A stretch of 64,000 bases of DNA from Hahellaceae bacterium (GCA_024234505.1 JACKOD010000003.1:551501-615500), one strand, 5' to 3'; numbered from the stretch's first letter, positions 7,750 to 16,523 are shown. Translations and numbers: made by a program. Notes: generated from the sequence alone by a model not told the origin.

Positions 7750-7950
7750 CTAACGCGTCATGGTTTGTAATGGTTTCTTGGTCAAGATAGAGTCCAAGAG
7801 CGTTTTGATGACCATTTTGTCTTCTTCTGGAAACACCTAGCGTATGTGCCAGTCGAAGTAACGTATCGCCACTGGGGCGGGATGTGCCTCGTCCAAACCT
7901 TCCGCTATGGGAGTAATGTAAATCCAACTCAGCCAGTTTTCCCAATTCGG
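7750..7950 (-). pseudogene. Degraded Xre-family helix-turn-helix regulator
   Basis: One frame carries LHYSHSGRFGRGTSRPSGDTL followed by LLRLAHTLGVS, the recognition-helix end of an Xre/Cro-type HTH. A second frame then carries FPEEDKMVIKTLLDSILTKK to a stop at 7750. This matches the C-terminal tail of a common Xre family in which the HTH is followed by F(D/P)EEDK.V.K.LLD. The acidic linker normally between the two parts is missing and the frame changes, so the gene is broken. It lies just upstream of the broken antitoxin gene on the same strand. Confidence 0.5.
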
Positions 7951-8236
7951 TTTGAAATGCAGCAATACGGTTTGAGATACAGCGATAGTGGCGGATTTGT
8001 GCAGAAAATGCCATGCGGTGAATGACTAATCATGTCCGCCTGTTGCTGACACGAAGCAATGAGCAGGGTGTTAGTCGTCCGATGCAGGTCCGTGGTCGAG
8101 TTGCTAGGGTAACGCGTTGGGCAAGCTGATCCAAACTCTTGGGTCGCGGCGGTGACAGGAAGTCGGCGGCGTTTCGGCAAAGTAAAAATCAATAACCCTT
8201 TTGATCTAAAAAATGACTACGAAGATCCTATTGATT
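7951..8236. other. Non-coding remnant DNA left of Rpn copy 1
   Basis: I find no gene here that I can support. Short open frames exist on both strands but none has a ribosome site or a recognisable product. The stretch separates the regulator remnant from the left boundary of the first Rpn unit, where the common Rpn-unit end TTGTACGCAACGGGG begins at 8237. Confidence 0.4.
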
Positions 8237-8256
8237 TTGTACGCAACGGGGAAAAT

Positions 8257-9216
8257 TTACTCAAAAAACTGCTCAAGACTGTCGGCATCGAAAATCCGTT
8301 CGGCCCAGGCTTCCAGTTGCGGGGCGCTGGCATTATTGAGTTTGTCTTCGGCCCACGTTGGCAGAGGTCCGAAGAGTTTGACCAGCAGTTTCGATAATAC
8401 CAGGGCTTCTCCCTCGATCTTGCCTTCGATCTTACCTTCGATCTTACCTTCTTCCTTCCAGTGATGGGTCCAGTCTTTTACGCGTTCGGCTAACATGGCT
8501 TCGATCTCCGTCAGATCTCGTAAACTCTCAAATTCGGTGTTGGGCATTCGCTCTGGCAGCAGGATGCGGTTGAACCACTCCTTAAAGGCCCTGCGCAAGT
8601 CACTTTGTTCCGGTTGCGGCAACCAGAGTACCAGATTGGCCAGCACCCGCGCGATCTGTTGTGGGCTGTCGGCGATTTCCGCCCGGATCAGCCCGGCGAC
8701 CAGATTCTCTAAGGTCGCCAGTTCCGCTTCCGTGTAACGCCCTTCGTCTACCAGAAAATAGTACTGTTGCGGTTGATAGATTTGCAGCGTTTCGGGCATT
8801 GGCTGCACCAGTTCAGCCATAGAAAGTTTAGCCCGCCAGGGCTTGCTGCCGTTATAGAGCACAATAGGCAACACCGGCGGCAGGTGCTGTTTGTCCGGTA
8901 ACTGACCGCTTTTAATCAAATCCTGATACAACAAGCCCACATACGTCAAGATGCGCACTGCCATAAAGGGATCAACCGTCGACTGAAATTCCAGCAACAG
9001 GTAAACGTACAGCCACTGATCTTTAAATTTGACCCGCCACACCACGTCGTCGGCCCGCTCACGCAGGTCATCGCTGATATAACTGCCGTTGAGCTTTTCC
9101 AGGGTACTGAAATCCAGCTGTTCGACCCAGTCCTGTTTGACGAAACCGGTCAGCAAATCCTGCACCATGCGGGCGTGGGCGAACAGGTTCTTGTAGGAGT
9201 GGTCGTGGTCGGCCAT
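8257..9216 (-). CDS. Rpn family recombination-promoting nuclease, copy 1
   Basis: Rpn/YhgA-like proteins are PD-(D/E)XK DNA nucleases that promote RecA-independent recombination in E. coli. They were once called putative transposases. The 319 residues have the nuclease core at about 1-130, with DD at 56-57 and the LLLEFQS strand (E76, Q78) forming the D...ExQ active site. A helical middle follows, then a KIEG repeat linker and a C-terminal DUF4351-type domain (KLFGPLPTW...QLEAWAERIFDADSLEQFF). The start ATG (9214-9216) lies in the palindrome CCATGG, which also carries the divergent ATG of the toxin frame. Full length and intact, so probably active. Two more copies lie in the island. Confidence 0.9.
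   Translation of the reverse strand: MADHDHSYKNLFAHARMVQDLLTGFVKQDWVEQLDFSTLEKLNGSYISDDLRERADDVVWRVKFKDQWLYVYLLLEFQSTVDPFMAVRILTYVGLLYQDLIKSGQLPDKQHLPPVLPIVLYNGSKPWRAKLSMAELVQPMPETLQIYQPQQYYFLVDEGRYTEAELATLENLVAGLIRAEIADSPQQIARVLANLVLWLPQPEQSDLRRAFKEWFNRILLPERMPNTEFESLRDLTEIEAMLAERVKDWTHHWKEEGKIEGKIEGKIEGEALVLSKLLVKLFGPLPTWAEDKLNNASAPQLEAWAERIFDADSLEQFFE
8413..8448. repeat. 12-base tandem repeat in Rpn copy 1 (KIEG codons)
   Basis: Three 12-base units (CTCGATCTTGCC then TTCGATCTTACC twice) encode a KIEG-type repeat between the nuclease and DUF4351 parts. Rpn copy 3 has two units at 21289-21312. The unit is a multiple of three, so gain or loss keeps the frame and only changes linker length. 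Confidence 0.85.
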
Positions 9217-12200
9217 GGGGGATCCCGGATGGAGAGGCGAAAGCGGTCATTCTAGTTGGCCAGCGAGGATACCGCAAATCACTTATGACCGGGTCGAGAT
9301 TATTGCCATCAACCGTGCCACCGGATACATGGGCAGCGTCCAGACGGTGATGCAGGCTGCCGGGACGGGGGATGGACTGGGACGTGATTTGTCCTGGGCT
9401 ATCGACGAAATCAAACTGCTGCCACCCAACTTAAAAATCTGGGTCGAGCGCGACTACAAAATTCAGGAAGGACTGAAAAAAGGCGAACTCGTCAAAGATC
9501 AGATCATCGGCTACGAAGGCGCAGCCCTGTCTTCCGATATCGGTATCGCTATCCATACGGAATGGCTCAAGCCCGACGGGACACCGTTTCCGGTGTCACC
9601 CGACACCAGTGGTGCCGATTTTGGCTACACCGGACGCCTGGCCTACCTTTCAGGAAACGAACAAGTCGCCAGTAACGAAGCCGTAGGCATTGCGCATTTT
9701 CCCATTAAACCGGGCCGCCAATTGCAGGTGTTCCAGTTACCGGGCAGCCACCTGCCGAATCAGCACTTTTATGTGCAAGTCAGTGGCGAACCCTATACCG
9801 GCCACCCGATCTTTGGCAGCAATTACAGCGGCAGCCTGAATAAAAGCGCCGACTTTAGCTCCACAGGGGTACTCCAGGGCAAACTGGAACATCGGCCGGA
9901 CAAATTTGTACCTTTCAAGGTGCAAGTGTTCGACGAAAAAAACACCGAACTGCAACGTCAGGTGTACCGCAAGCTGAAAGCGGAAAACCCCGGCCAGACG
10001 TATGACACGCCCAAACCCGTTTACCAGTGGGTCTACCGCCCCGAGTTCCAGTACAGCCTGTACGGACTGAAGGTGCAGGAGCTTAACCGCTATGAAGACA
10101 AACAGGATACCAGCAGTAAAACGAACATCCTGAATGCCACCCAACCGGTGATCGCCTCCTCGGACGATCTGGTCGAACTGCTGTACAAGCTGGATATTAC
10201 CAACTACCAGCCCCTCGATTATTTCAACATACAGGACGATAAAGAGTTGATCTTCGCCCTGGGCGAGCAGGAAGTAAAAGCCAAAATAAACCAGAACGAC
10301 AAAATCGAATTCGAAAATCTGGACCATTTAGCGAAGCTAGACCCCGAGGATTACCTGACCCTGCGTTTGTATACGAACAATGATGTGGGGAACGTGTTGT
10401 GGGAGTATGCGTTTGAACTGCTTTACGTCGAATCAACCACCATCGGCTATGAAAACCAAACTGATGATGTTTGGTACATAACCGCTGATGATCCGAAAGT
10501 TGAGTTGAAATCCGGTGTGGTTGGTTATGCCTATCGAGACCCTGCGACAAAATCCCCGATCAAAATTCGATGGAAAGGTAACGGCTTAGGATTTTATAAC
10601 CATCCGTTACAAACCAGCAGTGATACAGGGTTGTTTGACGTCACGTTAACCATGCCAACCGTTAAAGGTGCAACTGCAGATGTGCGTGTCGAGTTGGTGG
10701 ATACTGGCACGGAAGCCACCTGGAAAAAAGTCGAAGTACTAGCCGGTAAGCCCCATCACTTAACAGTGACTTCATCAGGGCAGGCGATTGCCATGTCCCA
10801 GGGCGATGTCACTTTGGATGTGCTTGTTTACGACGCATACAACAACTTGGTAGAAGACGGCACCGAAGTGCAGTTTCAATTTGGTGACCACTTTCTCGTT
10901 AAAGAACAGACCCTATCCACGACAGACGGCAAAGCTAGTATCGTCCTTACAGGTGGCGAGTATGCCATAGCCGAATCTATCGTAAGTATTCAATCAGGGA
11001 CAGCCACAGGTAGCCAAACGCTGTCTATACAAGGGCTGGATGTTCAGCTAGTGGCAGAGACTAGTACATTAGATGTGCAGGAAACGACAACCGTTACCGC
11101 CACAGTCACTACACAAGCCGGCACTCCCGTTGCGGATGTACCCGTTAGCTTTTCTGCGGCTAAAGGGCTGTTTGAGAAACAAGAAGTCTTGACCGATGGT
11201 AACGGGGTTGCACAAACGAAATTTACGGGAGGTCTGAACGAATTCGACGATACTTGGGTAGCGCAAGCGGGTTATGTCGGCATTGCCAAGCTGGATTACA
11301 GCGTCAAAAATTCCAGCGCCAGCCATGTGGATGCAAAAGACACCATGCTGGTAGCTGATGAAGTGGCCGCCGGTAGCATCAGTTATGACATTTACGACCT
11401 CACCAATACCTTGGCGTATGAAACACAGGCTACCTTAGAAGTGCGTAGTGATAGCGCCTCAACGGTAAAAATCGGCGATATGGCTGACCCTAACCTGGAA
11501 CCAATCGTTTCTCTGTCAATGAATCAATTGGTCACCGTGAATGGTCAGGTCAGTGTGCAAGATGCCCATGAAATAAATCCAGGCAAAGCCGACGATATCA
11601 ATATAGTGTATGACCATCCTTTAGGGGCTGGTCGAAGTGCGCATTTCACCTCCAGCAGCAAGGTGACTCTTGCTGAAAACCCGTTGTTCGATATAGGCGA
11701 TAACCGTGGTTTCCGACTCGACATCAAGCCTTATGGCGAAGGTGATATCGTCAACTACGATAGCAATGCGCTTAACCTCAGCTACAGTGGCGGGCAATTC
11801 CGATTAAGTCTGAAAACCACCGACGGTACGGTGAATGTCTTGTCTCCTTCAATGCCTTTGTATCAGTGGCACCGAGTGGCAGCCAAGGTGCAAGGTCAAA
11901 CGCTGTCTCTCTACGTAAACGGCCAAATCTATATCGAAACCTTTACGGGGAGCGTTGAAATACCCGTTGATCCCAATGCCCCCATACAAGCCTGTACTAA
12001 CTGTGACGGGGTAGAAATAGGTGGCTTGGAAGCCAGAATCAGAGGTTTTCGCGTTTACGACTACGCTAGTCTACCGTTGGTCACCTTCGATGATGGCAGT
12101 ACAGAAAAAGCCGTCAATGCAGGCACACAAACCCTCACCATCAAAAGCTTAGGGAATTTAGGTAAGCAGGTTTCCGGTAGCCAGCTAAACTCCTTGCGTG

Positions 12201-13978
12201 TTGCCATAGCTGTGAACAATCAGCGCAACTACGCCTCCTTACTCACGAAGCGCGGTTATCAACACATCGCCCAGCAATACCTGCAAACGGTTTCGCCGCA
12301 GTCACCCTATGCCTTTCACACCATTAAGAACCCGTTTATCAGCTTTGTGCCTACCGCTTACGCCTGGACATGGGAGGGTGTATGGGATGGCGTGAAAGAA
12401 GGTGTTGGTTTCTTAATCCCTTATGAGGATTTCATTATCATCGGTGAGCAACTGGTTTACCTGATGAATGAAGACTGGGAAAACTTTGATGCGACAGCGC
12501 TGGCGTTTGCTTCGTTAGGGGCTGCCACCATTATCCCCATTGCCAAGCCACTTAAACCCATACTTGCGCCCATCAAGAAAGTGGTAGACGGAATGCGACG
12601 CTTTCCTGCCTCCAAACATTTTGCAGGCGCAGTGGGAACGGCGGTTAAGGCGGGATTAAGTGGTAAGACAGAAAAGATAGCAAACCTTTTGCCCTTTATA
12701 CTGATTGCTATCGAACTCTATAACGATCCTGAAGTGTTCGAATTTGTAATGAACGCCATAGAGAGTGAAGAGGATTTGTGGGTTTGGATTGAATACGTTG
12801 CGGAGGTCGTCAAAGTTGAGGGTGGTTTGGATGAGTTGGCAAGTTACAACCCTGAACACTTTAATCAGGCAAAACAAATTGCAGCCAACCCCTTAAGTTT
12901 TTTGATTGCTAACGCACATGCAAAGCCTAAAAAAGCGGTGGGCGATATACTAATTGCGCGGATTAAATCAGTCACTAAATCGATTGATGTGAAAGATGCG
13001 AAGCAAGTTTCACAAGCCTTGCGTGAGATTTTCAAGGACCCGCAACTCAAAACACTTGCCGCCAGTGGAACTTCTACCTTACGGGTATTTGCGGCAGTGG
13101 GCGGGGCTAAAATTGCGAAATTTATACAGAATAGTAAAGATTGGCGGGTGAATCGCTGGCTGGTTTTGTTCTCCATGATATATCTTGTAGAAGAAGCTGA
13201 TGCTAAGCGGCTTAATATCTCTAACGATAGTCAGTTCACTTCATTGATTAGCAACTTATTCTCACCGAATAAGAGTAACTTCAATGGCGCGGTGTTCCAG
13301 ATTGTTCAAACTGCTTACTTCCATGCTCGACATCAAGCCGCAAAAGATACCATGCCTAAGGTAATTGGGATTGATGTAGTGAGAGCGGCTAACTTTTTGA
13401 AAAATGGATTGGTGAGTGGCAATGCCTATAAACGACAAGTGGATATCGTGCTGGAATACCCTGATGAAACAGAAGAATGGGTAGAGTTAAAGTCCTACTC
13501 AAATAAAACAATCAGTGGCAGCGTAAAACCCAAGGATAAAGTCTTTGCGGGTGCAAATATCTTTAGAGAGTTTTTTCATGATTACCGCTTAAACGATGAG
13601 TTTATAACGGATAAACCAGCTTACAGAACTGAAATTCTCAATGCTGGTACAGATCCAACAAAAACAAACAAAATTTTCACTTGGTACTTTCAGGACTTCA
13701 ATACACCCAAAGGTCTGAACAATCCAGGTGAGGCCCCCAAAATAACGCAAATTGAAACTGTCAGGAAAAAACTCTGTAACAAGCCAACGGATGTTCGTGT
13801 CGAAGACTACCAATACAATTTTAAGAACACGAGGCTAACGGTTGAAAAAAAATGCTTAGCGGAAGCGAAAAAACAAGTGGAACTACGTAATACGCGATCC
13901 TACTTTACGGAAGTGTTAGACGTCATCGGGAGTGACTTCGCGCTCACCATTCAAAAAGAATTGTTAGGAGTTGATTAA
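9215..13978 (+). CDS. Large polymorphic-toxin-like exoprotein with Ig, LamG-like and PD-(D/E)XK-like C-terminal domains
   Basis: This is a 1587-residue mosaic protein. Residues 1-500 form a region I cannot name, with a block near ITYDRVEIIAINRATGYMG. Two bacterial Ig-like Big_1 domains lie at about 505-607 and 608-698, each with V.DGNG/TDGKA-type turns. A LamG/concanavalin-like domain spans about 804-955, and hydrophobic helices lie near 1085-1175. The C-terminus carries VDIVLEYP...EEWVELKSYSN, where D1410, E1424 and K1426 fit a D...ExK nuclease centre. The next gene overlaps the stop (TAATG), like toxin and immunity genes. No signal peptide is visible. The first ~19 codons lie in the Rpn upstream region, so the real 5' end of the toxin may be lost. 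Function as a nuclease toxin is inference. Confidence 0.65.
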   Translation: MGDPGWRGESGHSSWPARIPQITYDRVEIIAINRATGYMGSVQTVMQAAGTGDGLGRDLSWAIDEIKLLPPNLKIWVERDYKIQEGLKKGELVKDQIIGYEGAALSSDIGIAIHTEWLKPDGTPFPVSPDTSGADFGYTGRLAYLSGNEQVASNEAVGIAHFPIKPGRQLQVFQLPGSHLPNQHFYVQVSGEPYTGHPIFGSNYSGSLNKSADFSSTGVLQGKLEHRPDKFVPFKVQVFDEKNTELQRQVYRKLKAENPGQTYDTPKPVYQWVYRPEFQYSLYGLKVQELNRYEDKQDTSSKTNILNATQPVIASSDDLVELLYKLDITNYQPLDYFNIQDDKELIFALGEQEVKAKINQNDKIEFENLDHLAKLDPEDYLTLRLYTNNDVGNVLWEYAFELLYVESTTIGYENQTDDVWYITADDPKVELKSGVVGYAYRDPATKSPIKIRWKGNGLGFYNHPLQTSSDTGLFDVTLTMPTVKGATADVRVELVDTGTEATWKKVEVLAGKPHHLTVTSSGQAIAMSQGDVTLDVLVYDAYNNLVEDGTEVQFQFGDHFLVKEQTLSTTDGKASIVLTGGEYAIAESIVSIQSGTATGSQTLSIQGLDVQLVAETSTLDVQETTTVTATVTTQAGTPVADVPVSFSAAKGLFEKQEVLTDGNGVAQTKFTGGLNEFDDTWVAQAGYVGIAKLDYSVKNSSASHVDAKDTMLVADEVAAGSISYDIYDLTNTLAYETQATLEVRSDSASTVKIGDMADPNLEPIVSLSMNQLVTVNGQVSVQDAHEINPGKADDINIVYDHPLGAGRSAHFTSSSKVTLAENPLFDIGDNRGFRLDIKPYGEGDIVNYDSNALNLSYSGGQFRLSLKTTDGTVNVLSPSMPLYQWHRVAAKVQGQTLSLYVNGQIYIETFTGSVEIPVDPNAPIQACTNCDGVEIGGLEARIRGFRVYDYASLPLVTFDDGSTEKAVNAGTQTLTIKSLGNLGKQVSGSQLNSLRVAIAVNNQRNYASLLTKRGYQHIAQQYLQTVSPQSPYAFHTIKNPFISFVPTAYAWTWEGVWDGVKEGVGFLIPYEDFIIIGEQLVYLMNEDWENFDATALAFASLGAATIIPIAKPLKPILAPIKKVVDGMRRFPASKHFAGAVGTAVKAGLSGKTEKIANLLPFILIAIELYNDPEVFEFVMNAIESEEDLWVWIEYVAEVVKVEGGLDELASYNPEHFNQAKQIAANPLSFLIANAHAKPKKAVGDILIARIKSVTKSIDVKDAKQVSQALREIFKDPQLKTLAASGTSTLRVFAAVGGAKIAKFIQNSKDWRVNRWLVLFSMIYLVEEADAKRLNISNDSQFTSLISNLFSPNKSNFNGAVFQIVQTAYFHARHQAAKDTMPKVIGIDVVRAANFLKNGLVSGNAYKRQVDIVLEYPDETEEWVELKSYSNKTISGSVKPKDKVFAGANIFREFFHDYRLNDEFITDKPAYRTEILNAGTDPTKTNKIFTWYFQDFNTPKGLNNPGEAPKITQIETVRKKLCNKPTDVRVEDYQYNFKNTRLTVEKKCLAEAKKQVELRNTRSYFTEVLDVIGSDFALTIQKELLGVD

Positions 13979-14874
13979 TGGGCCTTGAAAAAATTGATAC
14001 CAGCTATTGGTTAACCAAAGATAAAGCCTGGATGGAGGAGCGTAAAGCCCAATGGCCAGTCATTGAGAAGGTCGTGGAATGTAATCGAAGGAAATCCGAA
14101 GTGAATATGATCAAGCAGTACTTTCTGCGCGGCACAATGCCTAAGTGGGAAAAGTATCGGGATTGGGATGACCTATATCGGCATTTGGACTTAAATCTGT
14201 TTTTGTGGCTACATCCAAGTAGTGATCTCGACGTGCTCAAGGGTTTGTATAAAAACTATATGGAGTCAGACTTAATTCATGAAAAGGACGTGTTATTGGG
14301 GTATGCGTTGTTCTTAAAACATGAGCTTATGATGGCAACATCACCGTATAAATCCTTAGAAGATTACCCATTTCCATTTATGGGTGAGAAAAACATCATC
14401 TTGTTCCGAATTTTGTTTGAAGACCTCGATTACGCAAAAAGCCAAATTCTAAGATTGCTTGGCTCCCAAGAGAGCTTTGATAAGAAAGCGAGACATATAT
14501 TTGAGTTTTTAGGCTACCATCATTTTCTTAGAATGTGGCTTTGGTTGTTGCAAGACTCGAATTCACCGCTTATGTTAAATTGTTTATATCAATACGATGA
14601 CGTAGTTGAATGGTGCATGACTACGGTAACAACCAATAGTGAGAAAGAATTTCTTAAAGAAATTGCACCGAAAGCTGGCTTAAAAGAATATCAAAAAGCG
14701 CTTTATTGCATTCATCACTTCGACACTGAAAAAGAGGGCGACACCTGCCGCACACGCGCCGTGCATAAAATTCGTAAAATCCTCGACGAACGCGAGTTTA
14801 TCCCGGAGTTTAAGCAAATGTGGTTGGATGTAAAAGCGGGTAAGGTTGAGGTCAAAAATCCGTGGAGACGTTAG
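13978..14874 (+). CDS. Candidate immunity protein for the upstream toxin
   Basis: The 298-residue protein is rich in aromatic and charged residues and probably all-helical. It has no signal peptide or membrane segment and no family I recognise. Its ATG overlaps the toxin stop codon by one base (TAATG), so translation is probably coupled. That tight coupling downstream of a C-terminal nuclease domain is the main reason for calling it a candidate immunity protein. It ends at 14874, two bases from the end of the convergent signal peptidase gene. Some distinct features are FFLRGTMPKW-like basic segments and a C-terminal HKIRKILDEREFIPEF helix. Confidence 0.5.
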   Translation: MGLEKIDTSYWLTKDKAWMEERKAQWPVIEKVVECNRRKSEVNMIKQYFLRGTMPKWEKYRDWDDLYRHLDLNLFLWLHPSSDLDVLKGLYKNYMESDLIHEKDVLLGYALFLKHELMMATSPYKSLEDYPFPFMGEKNIILFRILFEDLDYAKSQILRLLGSQESFDKKARHIFEFLGYHHFLRMWLWLLQDSNSPLMLNCLYQYDDVVEWCMTTVTTNSEKEFLKEIAPKAGLKEYQKALYCIHHFDTEKEGDTCRTRAVHKIRKILDEREFIPEFKQMWLDVKAGKVEVKNPWRR

Positions 14875-14875
14875 C

Positions 14876-15502
14876 TTACTGAACAGGTTTAAGGTAGCTG
14901 TTTTCAAGTAGTTGGTGCTTTTGGTTAATACCCAGAAGCACCAGTTTCACTTTTCCTATAATTTGTTCTTGGTGAATGCTTCCAAAGCTACGGCTATCCC
15001 GGCTGGCTTTTTGATTATCCCCCAACACGAAATACCCCCCATCCTTGACGAGCTGCCCATCAGGCCAGGTGCCGATGCGTTTAACCAACCACTGATGCTC
15101 AGTATTGTGCTGAAAGACGACTACCTCCTTTTCTTTGGGATAGTTGTCTTGAAAGCCCCAGGTATCTACCAGAATAAACTCACCGGGTTTTAGAGTAGGG
15201 TGCATTGACATACTCGGCACGAAATAAACCCCCACGCCAAGCCAGTGCTGCTTGAATATAAAGCCCGTGGCGAGACCGGAAGAGCAAAGGAGGATAAAGC
15301 CGAACGTCTTCAACCAAGGGGTTGTTTGATTCGTTTTACTCACCAGGCAAGCGACGGTACTGGCCAGGTAAATAAAGGCCATCATCCCCAACGACGTTTT
15401 GATCGCCCAAGGTTCAAAAACAAGACGAGACCAACACAGAGCGATAATCGTTAGGGCTAGAATTATCTGAGTGGCAATCGCCAAACGCCAACGGCCTAAC
15501 AA
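14876..15502 (-). CDS. Signal peptidase I-like membrane protease (S26), island-borne
   Basis: The 208 residues show three or four N-terminal hydrophobic segments and then a signal peptidase I catalytic region. The nucleophile box is PSMSMHPTL, the general-base box is WLVKRIG, and the third box is VLGDNQKASRDSRSFG, all in canonical order. It would act on the outer face of the inner membrane. The start used is TTG 15502. The frame stays open about 75 bases further up (LFVLILAILLNALIPGAG), giving one more typical helix but no ATG or GTG start, so the 5' end may be damaged or use a rare start. It is not next to era/rnc as housekeeping lepB is, so I infer a dedicated peptidase for an island substrate. 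Confidence 0.7.
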   Translation of the reverse strand: MLGRWRLAIATQIILALTIIALCWSRLVFEPWAIKTSLGMMAFIYLASTVACLVSKTNQTTPWLKTFGFILLCSSGLATGFIFKQHWLGVGVYFVPSMSMHPTLKPGEFILVDTWGFQDNYPKEKEVVVFQHNTEHQWLVKRIGTWPDGQLVKDGGYFVLGDNQKASRDSRSFGSIHQEQIIGKVKLVLLGINQKHQLLENSYLKPVQ

Positions 15503-15748
15503 AGCTAAACCTGCACCGGGGATAAGAGCGTTCAGAAGAATGGCGAGAATAAGGACAAACAGAATGGGTTACTCTTTCTATTGGTGTGATATTAATTTAA
15601 AAAAATAACCCCCTCCACCCGTAGCGACAAAGCAATTTTACTAACCGCTTTAGATTTTCACTTTAGCGGCTTTCTTTTTTTGAGGGTGTTCAATATGAAA
15701 AATCACAATGCCGATCTGTGTTATCTTCTTGTACGAAACGGGGAAAAT
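15503..15748. other. Gap between signal peptidase and truncated Rpn; weak hairpin
   Basis: The stretch holds a weak CCGCT...AGCGG hairpin followed by a T run near 15643-15680 on the plus strand, which may be an old terminator. From 15689 it is also near-identical to 21073-21128: the word TTCAATATGAAAAATCACAA precedes both Rpn copies 2 and 3. So the repeated unit once reached further left than in copy 1. Confidence 0.4.
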
Positions 15749-16450
15749 TTACTCAAAAAACTGCTCAAGACTGTCGGCATCGAAAATCCGTTCGGCCCAG
15801 GCTTCCAGTTGCGGGGCGCTGGCGTTATTGAGTTTGTCTTCGACCCAGGCAGGTAAGGTTCCAAAACGCTTGGTCAAAAGTTTGGCCAGCACCAGGGCTT
15901 CGCCTTGTCCTATACCTTCCTCTCGTCCTTGTTCCACGCCCTGTTCCATTCCCGCCTGAAAGCCTTCTTCCTTCCAGCTTCGGGTCCAGTCTTTTACGCG
16001 TTCGGCTAACATGGCTTCGATCTCCGTCAGATCTCGTAAAGTTTCAAATTCGGTGTGGGGCATCCTTTTCGGCAGCAGGATGCGGTTAAACCACTCCTTA
16101 AAGGCCCTGCGCAAGTCGCCTTGTTCGGGCTGCGGTAACCAGAGTACCAGATTGGCCAGTACCCGTGCGATCTGCTGCGGGCTTTCTGCAATTTCCGCCC
16201 GGATTAAACCGGCCACCAGATTCTCCAGGGAAGCCAGTTCGGTCTCGGTATAACGCCCTTCATCTACCAGAAAATAGCGTTGTTCCGGCTGGTAGTTTTT
16301 CAGTGCGTCGGGTAGAGTTTGCACCAGCTCGCTGACTGACAAATTGGCCCGCCAGGGCTTGCTGCCGTTATTAAAACAATAGGACAGGCATCGATAGAGA
16401 ATATCGATAGAGAATAAGTCAAAACGTGCGTTTGGAGTCGACCAAATCAA
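15749..16450 (-). pseudogene. Rpn family nuclease, copy 2, truncated (lacks nuclease core)
   Basis: From 15749 to about 16371 this frame matches the last two thirds of the other two Rpn genes, from NGSKPWRANLSVSEL to the DUF4351 end DADSLEQFFE. At 16371 homology stops inside the codons for LYNGSKPW. The remaining N-terminal 26 codons are unrelated sequence. The D...ExQ nuclease residues are therefore missing and the product cannot be an active Rpn nuclease. The linker differs from the other copies (FQAGMEQGVEQGREEGIGQ in place of KIEG units). Its middle block is nearly identical to that of copy 3. Confidence 0.85.
16390..16415. repeat. 13-base tandem duplication at the Rpn copy 2 break
   Basis: ATCGATAGAGAAT occurs twice head to tail (16390-16402 and 16403-16415), starting about 19 bases past the point where Rpn homology ends. 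It may be a footprint of the event that truncated the gene. Confidence 0.7.
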
Positions 16451-16506
16451 GCTTTTGAAGCGGAGTTGCTGTAAAAACGAGGTGAAAAGGGTTGTTTTCC
16501 GTCAAA

Positions 16507-16523
16507 AGTGACGCAGCGTCACT
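16507..16523. repeat. Perfect palindrome downstream of RAYT
   Basis: AGTGACGC-A-GCGTCACT is a perfect 8+1+8 palindrome about 80 bases after the stop of the RAYT transposase. It could be a REP-like element or a hairpin end recognised by the transposase. It is not the same word as the palindrome at the other end of the gene. Confidence 0.5.

Larger units (their letters stand above)
8237..9780. repeat. Long direct repeat, copy A (Rpn gene plus toxin 5' region)
   Basis: This 1544-base segment is repeated in the same orientation at 21113-22644 (1532 bases). It includes the whole Rpn gene, the shared divergent start and the first 188 codons of the toxin frame. The copies differ in length by exactly 12 bases, one 4-codon KIEG unit in the Rpn linker. 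Point differences concentrate in one internal block of the Rpn gene. The left end (TTGTACG[A/C]AACGGGG) is also shared by the truncated third Rpn copy at 15729. Confidence 0.9.

Noticed and set aside
9737..10327. 196-codon minus-strand frame inside the toxin gene
   Set aside because: It is a hydrophobic shadow of the toxin's coding frame with no start signals of its own.
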